Assembly (NCBI GenBank): GCA_030386875.1
Contig: CM059562.1
Location: 63,920,201-63,984,200, forward strand
DNA length: 64,000 nucleotides
DNA from: Morinoia aosen
Lineage: Eukaryota > Arthropoda > Malacostraca > Amphipoda > Talitridae
Reading direction: 5' to 3'
Shown here: positions 9,660-21,105 of the stretch, one piece after another
How positions within the stretch are numbered: position 1 is the first letter of the stretch
Layout of the letters: every line of letters begins with the position of its first letter
Notes under the pieces: model-generated
Database searches by the model: none
What the model was told of the DNA's origin: nothing
What the model saw: only the letters and a program-made list of their open reading frames with translations
Made by a program: the position numbers and the translations under genes

Positions 9660-9965
9660 CTCCTCGATCAGTGGTATATCAATATACACGTGACCGCTGT
9701 GAGCGACCTGACATTGGAAGCACTGCGGTCCAATAAACTTCTGAGGCGCGCGCAACACAGGCGCAACACTCTTTTCGCACTGGCAATAACGTGAATATGC
9801 TGAACATGCAAAATTATCGTCTATTTGAGAAACGTGTTTTAATGAAGATTTGTTTTTTAAAGCACAAATTTTAAAATTCAGGATTCATCCCAAATTCGCC
9901 TGATCTCAGCATTTTTGAGTCGACGTCGATATTTTTTCTCACCCAGCTCAGGCAGCTCATGGATG
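9660..9965 (+). repeat. Dispersed ORF-like repeat, copy 2 (degenerate)
   Basis: It shares the block CAGTGGTATATCAATATACA and the following 250 bases with the copy at 18.7 kb. It also shares the middle part (FRTGNNV in translation) with the copy at 8.4 kb. Stop codons and frameshifts break the frame here. It contains the segment GATTCATCCCAAATT...GTCGAC, which is also seen in the other copies. Confidence 0.5.
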
Positions 9966-11488
9966 TGTAGCGTTTTGGGGAACGGTGCAGCGTTGCTCCC
10001 TCGAGTGCATAGTGACATCACCAGCCCCCATCATTTTCCCAACGTTGAAACTTAGATAAAAGTTTCACGTAACACTTGGTACTTGTATAATACAACGATA
10101 CTATCGACATGCAGTAGAACTACAAGTTCGGGTTCTCAAAGTTCTCGGTACAAAGGGGCTAGATTTTTAAATACTTATTGCTCGGTTTGTATTATTCGTT
10201 AGAAACTCAATTTAATTTCATTATAAATTGTCGTTTGGGTACTTTTACAAGCTAATGTTTTTTCATGTACATTAAAAGTCTGAAACTCAAGAAATTTTTA
10301 TCGATTGTGTGAACATCGATCGTGAAATTCTTAAAAAGTTCTTTATCAAATTTAATTTTATTAGAAGCTCTAATTTTGAGGATTCATGGTTCTGTTTTTA
10401 ATTGTAAATCAAATGATAGGCTTCAAAATTTGATTTTTCGAAGTAAAATCGAACTAAAGTTCCAGTGCAATAATGTTGAAAATAGTATTGAAAATACAGT
10501 TCAAAATAACAACCGATTATCATTTCAATTGAGAAATGGTTATCTCTTAAGGCAGACGACAAATTTATACCCACTTTTTTAGTGTTCCTGCAGCTTTCGG
10601 AATGCTTGAAAGCCATAAATTTTGGTTTGTTGCTAACACAATACATTTCTGGTAAATAAAAAAGAAAAAATAGTTTATTTTGAAAAAGATGAAACAGAAA
10701 ATGCATAAAAACCAATTGAATTTCAAATATTTCTTAACATAAGGGCCTTAGATTGGCAGAAAAACCATAAGGCCTAGACATTAGGCATGGCCATGATTGA
10801 ATAAATAATTGAGGAGAAAATCTACGTTATTGGATATTTTTATTTTGGCTTGAAAAAACATAAATACTGGTCCATGAGAAAAATAGGGCAACGCTGACTA
10901 AAAAAATCTTGGAGGACAGAGTTTCCATTTAGATTGACACAAAAGCTTAACGATTCACAAAAGCTGAAACTAAATTTGTACAATTAATGAAGAGAAATAA
11001 ACGATTTCATGCATTTACAGGAAGTCAACAAAAAACTGCGTTCTCTAATTTCAAAGAATGAAAATATTATGTATCTATAATGGCGTACAACAGTTTCATT
11101 TCTATATATTTCTTTAACTTTCATCCCTTCAAAATGAGGCTGTTGGAACATCATCGGATGTTTCAAAAACGTCACCGGATTTTTATTATAAACTGTTTTA
11201 CTATATCATAAGTATACCTATAATATTATTGGCATTCGAAATCTGTGGAAAGGTTTCTTGTGAACATCTTGCGTTCACCGAAACAGACCTGAAATAGTCG
11301 ATTGTTCGAAAATTTAATACTAACTCATACATTGAAGGTGAATACTATCATGTCAGACTTCTTTTTTTATGGATTCTTAAATTTAGCATATCTCTGGGAT
11401 ATTAACTGGCCATAGTCTCCATTTGTTTCTCGGACCATTTGTTTCCTTCATTTTCTGCCACCCTCATCCAATTTATGATTTACTTGGA
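9966..11488. other. Intergenic, nothing recognised
   Basis: This is AT-rich sequence. ORFs at 10322-10582 (+) and 10398-10715 (-) overlap each other, are low-complexity and look like chance. Confidence 0.45.
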
Positions 11489-11489
11489 T

Positions 11490-12318
11490 TTAAGGGGGTC
11501 ATCCTGATTTTTCAACTTTTTCCGTCCGATTCGTTTGAAAATTTGGTAGTATATGTATTTTTTAAAGTAAAATTTTTTTACTCCTGTTACTTTTTCGATT
11601 TAGGCCTTATTTTTCACGGAAAATTAGTTTTTTGGTTCATTTTTATGGATATTTCAACAGAGGACTCGACATTGAGTTTTGATGCTAGAACAAAACCAAA
11701 GACAGTTTTAGAATCCTTGAAGCATTTCTAACAAAAGTACAGAAGAAAATTGGAACATTTATAAAAAAATATTTATATATATAAAAAAATATAAAATGTA
11801 TAAAAAATAAATAAATAAAAATAATTTTTATTTATTTATATAAAAATCGTCAAATTTTGAATTTTTAGTCTGATTCATATAAAATTTGACTAGTATATGT
11901 AACTTTCGAAAAAAACACAATTGCTTCTATTCATCTTTACGATTTAGGTCTTAGTTTTTGACAAAATTGGACATATTAGTTTTTTAGTTCATTTTTATTG
12001 ATATTTCAAATGAATAGAACTCATTGAGTTTTAAGCTAGAACAAAACCAAAGACAGTTTTAGAATCCTTGATGCATTGTAAGCAAAGTTATGGTTTCAAA
12101 TTTTCCATTTCCCGTTTTGTTTTGTTTTTATATGGGGTCGAAATGGCGTCAAAAATTCAGGATTTTTAGTCCTCTTACTCCCCCCTGGGGTGGGGGTATC
12201 TAGTGTCCGAAATTTTAGGACCGAATAGTCCACCCCCAAGGGTCCTTTTCCAACAACAAAACAAAAAATGCTCACCGGACCGATAGGGGCCTGGCATGGG
12301 CCTGGATGACCCCCTTAA
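11490..12318. mobile_element. Non-autonomous TTAA-flanked inverted-repeat element (piggyBac-like MITE)
   Basis: The left end TTAAGGGGGTCATCC (11490-11504) is matched by GGATGACCCCCTTAA at 12304-12318. This gives TTAA duplications around an 11-bp terminal inverted repeat. TTAA target use is the hallmark of piggyBac-type transposases. Inside, a diverged direct repeat (about 11,600-11,740 and 11,940-12,080) shares the text GCTAGAACAAAACCAAAGAC and the segment after it. There is no transposase ORF. The TIR is short, so family assignment is tentative, but the symmetrical TTAA ends are directly visible. Confidence 0.7.
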
Positions 12319-13065
12319 AGCCGTAAGTTTGTTTGGAATGAGCTAAAATACATCATCACTACTTGCTCAGAACTCTTGAGACGAAAGTGATTAAATCGAG
12401 CGCTGATTTAAAGGCATTGTGAAAATTATTTTTTTGATCTGAATCTGTATAACAAGCAACCTATCTAATGATTTTCGGCGTTAGGTTTGGATTAAGTTTT
12501 GTTGTTATTAGTTGTGTCAAACTGGCTTTATTTTGCTTCAGTAACTTTTTTCCACAGAACATTTTTTGATGCTCATGTCGGTTTCGGAATACTGTTTCAT
12601 CTACTAAGTTGGCATAGCGCATGCAAATTTTTTAGAGCTTTGCTCAGCCCTTTTATTTCATCTGTTCTCCAGTTACCACGTTTTAGCTTTGCACTTCTCG
12701 TGCTGTTAAGGGTGTACATTCATTTAGGGCTGATACAAAATTATCATTGAAAGTGACTCATTTATATTAAGATCATCGATGTTTTCCATACCTTGAAATT
12801 CTTCTCACCTGTGTCGAACAGTTTTTGAATAGCTCAGGGTAGTAGAGATTTTTCAGACTACAACAAAATTCATGTTGACAAATTTCTGATTCTCTATTGT
12901 AACATAGATTAAACTTTCAATCGACTGGTGATCCGAAAAAAGAGGATAAAGTCTCCATGCTGAATGCTGGTGGTGAATTGCTCGTTGTATTTTGATACGA
13001 ATGAGTTATGGTAATTTTAGAATTGCACGTCAAAATTTGAACCATTTGTGATGAGTCAAGAAAGA
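12319..13065. other. Intergenic, ending in a GAAA-type microsatellite
   Basis: No gene is seen. A purine run of AAGAAAGAAAG type occupies about 13,052-13,094 and abuts the start of the minisatellite-bearing repeat. Confidence 0.45.
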
Positions 13066-13068
13066 AAG

Positions 13069-14960
13069 AAAGAAAAGAAAGAAAAGAAAAAAAGCGTTTA
13101 TTTCCAGCGACGTTGCCACATGAGACACATGCCAACATATTAGCTTTTAAAAGTTTCTTAATATAAGACGTCTTAAAACAAAAGTTCCATACGAGGAGTA
13201 CTTATAGACAGACTATGCGAGGTGTACAAATAAAGAAACTATACGAAGCGTACTTATGGACAAACTTTACGAGGTGTACTATCAGAGGTGTACAAATAGA
13301 TAGACCATACGAGGCGTACTATAATAAACAGACTATACGAGGCGTGCTAATAGACAAACCATACGTGGCGTGCTAATAGTCTAACTCTGTCAAGGGATGG
13401 TTGAATAAAAAATGACAACTTATGAATAATTCTAATACTACTAAAGAATTCATAGGAACTCCTAAGTTATTAGTGAAATCGAAGTAAGAAAAAGACAAAA
13501 AAGCTACACCGGAGCAGATTGAAATACCACCGTAAATGACAATCAAGTATTGATTGACAATCAAGAAATGACTCAAATGGTTGGTCACAAAGTTATTTAT
13601 GAAGAACCTCGCGCAACACAGCGCGCACATCTAGAAACGCGTAAACAAACTTACACGCAAAAATGAAACTCTTGGCTTGTTCAGCGTACGGACATAGGGA
13701 TAATTTTTTCACGCGCGCTTTATTTCATTTGACTGTTTATACCCTAAATTTCTTCTATCCACAGAAATGCCCTTCGGGGCCGTGATATAATCATTAAGAA
13801 AGCGCAATCAATTTGTTTATTTCTGGAATTTGGTTCAGTGTGAACTGATCGCAGAGCTTAAGGTAAAATTTAATGTGTCTAGAGGTTTCGCTTTTATGCA
13901 AAAAATAGAAATAGAAACATATATATGCATATGTGTATATATATATGAGCGAACGTGTACCTATGTACACAGATACATAGACATTCATATTTGCGTGAGC
14001 ACACACACACACACACATGCACACACCTACACACACATATTCATATATATACGTACTGAAAATGAATACAGGAAAAATAAAAATACTAATAAACACAAAA
14101 AATAATCTTGCTCATGCTACATCTAAAATGACAGTTAACTTTGTGTAATCGTAAGAACTAACCTGAGGAAAAATAAGGAGTAGGATAAAAGGCTTCGAAA
14201 AACGTGTAAATGAAATGGCTTTTAATTTCGGAAAATAAATTTTAAGAAAACTCAAGTTACCGTCGAGGAACAACAACAAAAAAACATATTTCATTTTCTC
14301 TCGGTATTCTCTGCAACATCATGCGGACATGGGTACATGGGATAAAATGGAGATACAGTGTAAGCCGGATATCACTCATGATTAGCAGATATCTACAAAA
14401 TTTGGTGGAAATGCGTATACAAATAACCATATACTCAACATCAAAATTCATAGCTTGTTCAACACATGGACGGAAAGAAAATTTTACTACGATTCATATG
14501 CTCAAATTGCACTTTGTTTCAAAAATTGTAATTTTATTTTTCCGATTCACAAAACCGCCCCCTGAGGAAGTGATCAATCTATTTTTAATTGCTTCGATAG
14601 TACGATAAAATTAATTATCCAGATGGATTTCACGTATAGAAATGAAATAGAAACATGTATATCTATTTATGTGAATTTACATATACCTACATACGTACAC
14701 ACACATATTAATATATTAATACTTATTGAAAGGAATATAAGAAAAAAAATATCTATATAAAATAAAAAGATAAAAAACAACCTACCATCTACTACATCGA
14801 AAATGACAGTCGAGCTCGCTGTAATCGTGAGAAATTATTCGGAAAAAATAACTAAAAGGAAAGAAGACTTCGATATACGACGCCATTCGAGTCTTTATTA
14901 CATTTGTCTCAGCCGAATATTTAAATTGATTAGACCCATGTTGAAGTCAATGAAAACATA
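13069..14960 (+). repeat. Minisatellite-bearing long repeat, copy A (partial)
   Basis: It begins with the end block CGTTTATTTCCAGCGACGTT that leads into GCCACATGAGACACATGCC. A short, diverged array of the 26-bp unit (about 13,190-13,382) follows, then a non-repeated spacer, a CA/TA-rich microsatellite (about 13,918-14,050) and part of the roughly 0.7-kb module series. The same order is seen at 19.6-22.7 kb and, inverted, at 24.9-27.1 kb. No protein is encoded. Copy A stops within the second module. Confidence 0.75.
13190..13382 (+). repeat. 26-bp minisatellite, short array
   Basis: This holds about seven degenerate units of the type ATACGAGGCGTACTAATAGA. It is the small counterpart of the array at 19,687-20,412. 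Confidence 0.8.
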
Positions 14961-15076
14961 AACAAACTTTTTTGGTTACTGAGATCCATTTGTACGTTTA
15001 TTCAGTGAACTCTAATGTTGGACGCAGAAGTGTTGATGGGTGCCTGTAAAAACTGTATACAATGTATACAATGAAG

Positions 15077-15367
15077 TGCTGGCTGTGGCACAGTGGTTAA
15101 GGGATTAGCCTTGTATGTCGGAGACGAGGGTTCGTATCCCGGCGCTGGCGCGGAGATTTTCCCCGTTGGGTATAAGGGAAAGCTCATGCACAATACCCCA
15201 CTCAACCCAGGTGTCGGAAATGGGTACCGGCTTTACGGGGGGAACCGTCATGGTGTCCTATATATAGTGTTAGTTATAAGACATTTGAAAAACCAATGCT
15301 AAGATCATATGTATCAGGCTTGATTGGAAATAAAGCATCCCATAGATGCCGATGTTTGTTGTTGTTG
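15077..15367 (+). mobile_element. tRNA-derived SINE
   Basis: The sequence has an RNA polymerase III A box (TGGCACAGTGG, 15086-15096) and a B box (GGTTCGTATCC, 15129-15139), spaced as in a tRNA. A tRNA-unrelated body follows, then a 3' end with a GTTGTTGTTG tail at 15357-15367. The total of about 290 bp fits a SINE. The tRNA-like part does not fold into a full cloverleaf by eye, so it is not called a tRNA gene. Target-site duplications were not identified with confidence. Confidence 0.8.
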
Positions 15368-16690
15368 AAACACTTTTGTCTCTTTGCTTAACATTAAACG
15401 AAACCCTTTTTGTATCTTAACGTTTTCTATTTATTCAAAATAGGAATGTTGAGGTGAAATTTTTAATGGAAATGCATGAACAGCTACCTCTTTTGTTCAT
15501 GACAACATTATAACGAAATAATTATCTGTAATATTGAAACACCATAACATAGACTCACAAGAGATTTATGAAAGTTGCCCATACAATAGTTTGCTATACC
15601 ATTTTTTGTTAGACTTTTCCACATAGAAAACTCAATGAAACAACCTGTGTAGTAACTGCGTTGAAAAGCAGAATTGTAGATGTAGGATCACACTCTCCTT
15701 CTGCTCATATTTTCCGGGTCTAAAATTGTGGTATTAGAATCTGTAAGCCTGTGTTCTTAAGTTTTATCAATGAGTTTATTATTTATACATACGATGGAAA
15801 TAGCAACAGTGTGCGCAGTGTTTCATAATCTGCTAGAACTTCTACTAGAACTCCTAAGCTAGTATTTCTTTGTAAATACGCACAAACACGAGTGTTTTCA
15901 ACAATACGTCACTAGTATTATGTTTTATTTGTTACTTGGATTTATATACATTGTTAAAATATGATTAATGCAACGAAGGGAATGCATTTTTTTCGTGCTT
16001 TTCTCACAATTATTTGTTCGACAATTGTCATGGGTATTACGATACCCTGTGTGAATATCAACTAGGTAAGGATCTTAATTTTACAAGATATTGAAAACCA
16101 ATCTAGTACATTTCATGAATCAAATTTATTGGAAATAAACTGTTTTTTACTTTTTTTAAGCAATTTCGATTAGAAGTTAAAATGAAAAATCAAAGAACTC
16201 TATATTGTTTGAATAATTGTATGTGGTCACCACTGAAACGAACGTTTCGGGAGTTGTATGATCTCCAGCTGTAAGATCTGCCAACATGAACAAAGAATTG
16301 AAAAATATTGACTAGCTATTTGCACACATTATTCTAAGTGAGGAGAGATGTATGTGCTACAGTAATTGCGAAAAGACTGTCATTTCTTAAAGTTCAACAC
16401 ATCAAAAGAAAGTGAACAAAATGAACAGTTGAATGTTGCTGAAATGCAAACAATGGAACGTTCCCTAAAGCAACTGTTTCCCAACCAATTGCAAGGGATG
16501 CGCACTCAGTATATCATTAAGATTGCGTTTGTTGTTATGCATACAAAGATATTCGAGCATAATTATTCTAAATTTCGTTACATCGTGAATAGATTCTAAA
16601 ATTGAGAAATCAGGATCTGGAATTCTAACATCGCACTGGTCCTTCGCATGAGATCTTACGGCAGAGAGAGAATATTAATACTAAGGAGTA
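15368..16690. other. Intergenic, nothing recognised
   Basis: This is AT-rich sequence. The ORF at 16366-16599 (+) resembles no known protein. Confidence 0.4.
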
Positions 16691-17150
16691 ACGAAAATTT
16701 TCGAATAAAAAGTTCAAAACATTCTCACCGTGCCGTGGCTACGCTTGTATTATAAACTGCATTTTATAGGAACCCGAACAGAGAAAATGGAAATTGAAGT
16801 GATGTCAACTGTGCGAGCGAACACGCCCTCCTACCCTAAGCACCTCAGAGGTCTTATAAGCGGTGAGCTCTTTAGGGCCCGCGCATTTGGTTCGCGTCCC
16901 TACCTGTACTACGTCGTCACCAATAAACGTCGCATTTAACCAGCGTATCTCTTCTTTTGCCTGCATATATTGGTGGCACAGTCTGTGGTGAATTTACGAC
17001 TCCGTGTGTAACTAGAACAGAAAATAAGGAGGTTTTAAGGAAATGAAGAAGATATAGTATTCGACGAGAAACCTACAGAAGTTTGAGAAGAAGATCCAGT
17101 GAGTGATTTCAGCAAATCTACGAGGCGGAGAAGACAGATAACTTATAACT

Positions 17151-17230
17151 ACAGAGAAATCAAGAGAACTACCGTGAAGATCGTCTGGTGACAGAGAAAT
17201 CAAGAGAACTACCGTGAAGATCGTCTGGTG
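17151..17230 (+). repeat. Perfect 2 x 40-bp tandem duplication
   Basis: 17151-17190 is repeated exactly at 17191-17230. It lies inside the retroelement-like leader and must be recent, since no base differs. Confidence 0.95.
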
Positions 17231-17934
17231 ACGAGAATTATTGTAACGTCTATGAAGAGGATCTGCAGAGACAGTCAGAGCAACGAGAAATCGATTATAA
17301 GGACGGCGTCTACAGAGATCTTCAGAGATCTACGGAAAGGGCGGCTACAGACCTAAAACTACGTCTACGAGGTGGTTAAGCTACGTTATCTTCGTGCTGC
17401 GGACGAAGCAGCAACGGTGCATCGCCTACAACGACTGCAGAGATCACGACATCGTGCGACAACTAAAACTACAGTTTAAGATAAGTAAAGCAGCAATTAA
17501 TTGTTATAATTGTTACAGTATTGTTGCAGCCTAGATATTCATTGAGCGTGAGGCAGACAGCGTGCAGTGTGCCTCCCTTCATACGAGTACACTCATCAGC
17601 CGAGCCGCGTAAAAGCGCTCGTCAGCAGAAGTAGAGTTTTTGCCAGGCAGTTTTTTTTTTGCATCAGCCAGTGCGTGCAGGCGTTAAGGCCGAACAAAGG
17701 CTGCATTTGCAGAGTGCAAGCAGTGTGTTCAATGACCCCTAGAAATGAGCTATTTTTAAGAGTTCAAGAGAGCTGTTTTTTTAAAGTGAGTGGCGCTATT
17801 TTCTATAAGTGATTTGAGTAGTTTTGCATTGATTTAGTAACTGTTGTATAAATTTGCGCTTGAGCAATCGTTAAGCTCAGTTGAGCAGTGATGTTATTTG
17901 TGCAATACCTAGACAACAAACTAGTAACGTAAAT

Positions 17935-18222
17935 ATGCCTGAAAATTCAGTAACCATCGCGCCTGAAACGAGTACAATGACTACCACGGTTTTTTTTCTT
18001 GCGTGTATATATTGGCGAAAGAGACATAAGTATCCTTAAATGCCTTCTGTAGCCTATGCAACATGTAGGTCATGTAATGCTACCTGTAATTTGAACGAAG
18101 CGGTCAGTTGCAAACCATGTTCTTTACAAGTAATACCTGCTTGTTTTGGGGCAGGAAGGACATTTTTTTGGTGTGACTGTATTTTGGACATTTATTGTGT
18201 CATTTTTAAAAATCATATTTGA
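17935..18222 (+). pseudogene. ORF1-like fragment with degenerate PHD-type Cys motif
   Basis: The frame starting at 17,935 gives 34 residues, a stop, then 60 residues from 18,040. The second part contains CRSCNATC...SCKPCSLQVIPAC: two CxxC pairs and a final Cys spaced as in a PHD finger. Ile sits where the ligand His (HPAC) is expected. Some insect retroelement ORF1 proteins carry such fingers. The internal stop, the lost ligand and the short length argue for a dead copy. Confidence 0.45.
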
Positions 18223-18340
18223 GTTTTTTTGCTGGTTGCGTCTGGTAAGATGCTACAGGGGGAGGTGCGTTCCAATTTGCCCAAAGGTAATACTGAAGAC
18301 CTTTGTAAAACTCAACGTTCAAGCAGTTAGAGAATAAGAG

Positions 18341-18729
18341 GAAAATTGTTTGCAAGAGAATCATTGAATTATGATTTCGAGGAAGTACTACTGATCAAAG
18401 GATCAATTATTGAAAGAACAATTCGCTGTATTAAGAGGACAGGAATTAATTAAAAGATGATGTACGAGTAGTACAATGCAGGGAAATGATGTAATAACGA
18501 TGAAATATGTACTGAGAAATGCAATGTGATTTCGAGAATTGAATACATATTAAAGTAGGAAGGAGTAAAGGTACTATTCCCGAGTGAAGTGAATAAAAAC
18601 CTTTCCCTGCATACAACATTCAAGAGATTTTTTCCGCAAATAAATCCTAGTGTGTATTTAAAAAATGATACGAGAATTGGGTCATACTTTGAATAGGGAT
18701 ACTCCGGATGTGATGTTCCGCACCCAGGC
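18341..18729. other. Intergenic, nothing recognised
   Basis: The sequence is purine-rich and AT-rich, without repeats or ORFs of note. Confidence 0.4.
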
Positions 18730-18980
18730 TCAGTGGTATATCAATATACATACGTGTGACCGCTGCCATTGGTAGCACTGGACTCCAATTATTTGTGAGG
18801 TGTGCCGAACACAGGGGAGTCTCCTTTCGCATTGGCAACCACCTGCCTAATATATCCAACTCGTCGATAAAAAACAGTGTTTAAGTAACGATAATTTCTT
18901 TTAAAAGCATTAACTTAAAAGTTTTGGATTCAGCCCTAAAATTGTCTAATCTCCGCATTTTTGTATCGATCCAAATATTG
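18730..18980 (+). repeat. Dispersed ORF-like repeat, copy 3
   Basis: It is related to the copies at 8.4 kb (inverted) and 9.7 kb. In one frame it reads ...LQLFVRCAEHRGVSFRIG... and, after a stop, continues in the same frame with NLKVLDSALKLSNLRIF, parallel to NLKILNSIPILSDLRIL of copy 1. Product unknown. Confidence 0.5.
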
Positions 18981-19584
18981 AAAACCCACTCTAAATTGCG
19001 TGAATGAATTTCTGTTTAAAATCTGACGTTTTAAACTACATTCTCGCACTGAAAAAAATCAAGCAGAAAAATTAATTGCGAATTATAGTCATCAAAGTTC
19101 AAAACAATCCAACCAAAACGCGCAAAAAAGTTTCAAAAAGATCGATGAGCTACAGGTACCAGTGTTCCCCTTCGCTCATAGAGCAATGAACTCCATAGAA
19201 ATAAACTGAAATCTCGCTGTCCTAGGAACACTACATTGTTGTTCAAACGACGTAGGAAGCTCTGGTAAAATTTACTGATAAAAATATTGTCAGATTCAAA
19301 ATAATCTGAGTAGTATCTTATGGATAGATCAAACCAAAATTAACTTATTTCGTTGCAGTTCACGAAATCATGTTTAGAGGAAAGACGGTACTGCTTTTGT
19401 ATCGAAAACACAATTTCCACCGTAAAGTTTAACGTTGCGAACATCAAGGTCTGGATATGCATTTCCGCGAACAGGGCTGGCAATGTACTCATAAAGGACG
19501 AGAGAGGGAGTGAAGAACTATTCCAAAATATTTTGAACTCAATCAGTGGCAATACTAGAGCTCCCAACAGAAAGAATGATTGAA
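18981..19584. other. Intergenic, nothing recognised
   Basis: This is AT-rich sequence between two repeats. The ORF at 19353-19583 has no recognised homology. Confidence 0.4.
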
Positions 19585-19686
19585 AGAAAAATCGTTTGTT
19601 TCCAAAAACGTTGCCATATGAGATACATGCCAACATATTGGCTTTTAAAAATTTCTTAATATAAGACGTCCTAAGACAAACGTTCC

Positions 19687-20412
19687 ATACGAGGAGTACT
19701 TATAGACAAACTATCCGAGGTGTACATATTAAGAAACTATACGAGGCGTACTAATGGACAAACTATACGAGGTGTACTAATAGACAAACTATCAGAGGTG
19801 TACAAATAGATAGACCATACGAGGCGTACTAATGGACAAACTATAAGAGGTGTACTAATAGACAAACTATCAGAGGTGTACAAATAGATAGACCATACGA
19901 GGCGTACCAATAGACAAACTATACGAGGCGTACTAATAGACAAACTATACGAGGCGTACTAATAGACAAACTATACGAGGCGGACTAATAGACAAACTAT
20001 ATGAGGCGTACTAATAGACAAACTATACGAGGCGTACTAATAGACAAACTATACGAGGCGTACTAATAGACAAACTATACGAGGCGTACTAATAGACAAA
20101 CTATATGAGGCGTACTAATAGACAAACTATACGAGGCGTACCAATAGACAAACTATATGAGGCGTACTAATAGACAAACTATACGAGGCGTACTAATAGA
20201 CAAACTATACGAGGCGTACTAATAGACAAACTATACGAGGCGTATTAATAGACAAACTATACGAGGCATACTTATTGACAAACTATATGAGGCGTACTAA
20301 TAGACAAACTATCAGAGGTGTACAAATAGATAGACCATACGAGGCGTACTAATAGACAAACTATATGAGGAGTACTAATAGACAAACCGTACGTGGCGTG
20401 CTAATAGATTAA
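19687..20412 (+). repeat. 26-bp minisatellite, main array
   Basis: This holds about 28 units of consensus ACAAACTATACGAGGCGTAC + TAATAG, largely head to tail and highly similar in the centre, more diverged at both edges. Variants alternate TATACGAGG, TATATGAGG and TATCAGAGG. The unit length is not a multiple of three, so the ORF running through part of it on the minus strand is not a protein repeat. Confidence 0.95.
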
Positions 20413-20971
20413 CCCTGTCAAGGGATAGTTAAATAAACAATAAAAAATATCATCTTTTGGAAATTTTATATTCCAAGAGATGGCTGACAACTTATAAATA
20501 ACTCAAATACTCATAAAGAATTCTTCGGAATTCCTAAATTATTAGTTGAATCGAAGTAAGAAAAAGACAAAAAGTGCTACACCGGAGCAGATTGAAACAC
20601 CATCGTATATGACTATCAAGTATTGAGAAAAGGGTAGTCACAAAGTAATTTATAAAGAACATCGAGCAACACAGCACGCACATCTATAAACGCGTAAACA
20701 AACTTACACGCAAAAATGAAATTCATGGCTTATTCAGCATTCGGTCAGAGAGATAATTTTTTCACGAGCGCTGTATTTCATTTGTCTGTTTATATCATTT
20801 ATTTCATCTATTCACAGAAATGCTCTCTGGAGTTGTGATAGATCTATTTTTGAAGCATTAAGCAAGCTCAATAAATATATTTATTTGTGGAATTTGGTTC
20901 AGTGTTAACTGGTCGCAGAGCTTTAGGCAAAATGTAATTTGTCTTGAGATTTTGCTTTTATGTAAAAAATA

Positions 20972-21105
20972 GAAACATACATATGCATAGGTGTGTATAT
21001 ATATGTGTGAACATGTACATGTGCACACAGATACATAGACATTCATATTTGCTTGCGCACACATACACACACATGCACACACGTACACACACATATTCAT
21101 ATATA
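20972..21105 (+). repeat. TA/CA-rich microsatellite of copy B
   Basis: Imperfect runs of ATATATAT and ACACACAC mixed with ATACATAGAC. It is the counterpart of the tract at 13,918-14,050 in copy A and, inverted, at about 26,050-26,190 in copy C. Confidence 0.8.

Larger units (their letters stand above)
16730..18340 (+). mobile_element. Decayed retroelement fragment: leader plus ORF1-like remnant
   Basis: This block is richer in G+C and purines than its flanks. It holds an AATAAA at about 16,921, a leader of nearly 1 kb without long ORFs, then an ATG at 17,935 opening a short frame (MPENSVTIAPETSTM...). That frame is stopped by TAA just before another ATG at 18,040 in the same frame. The following peptide has a PHD-like Cys pattern. 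The layout resembles the 5' end of a retroelement (LTR or LINE leader, then ORF1/gag). No reverse transcriptase or second LTR was found nearby, so the class is open. Confidence 0.45.

Noticed and set aside
13794..14105. Overlapping ORFs on both strands rich in Thr/His or Val/Cys
   Set aside because: They translate the TA/CA microsatellite; low complexity.
19737..19943. 68-codon minus-strand ORF with repeated SISTPRIVC text
   Set aside because: It is a reading of the 26-bp minisatellite, whose period is not a multiple of three; no support as a protein.
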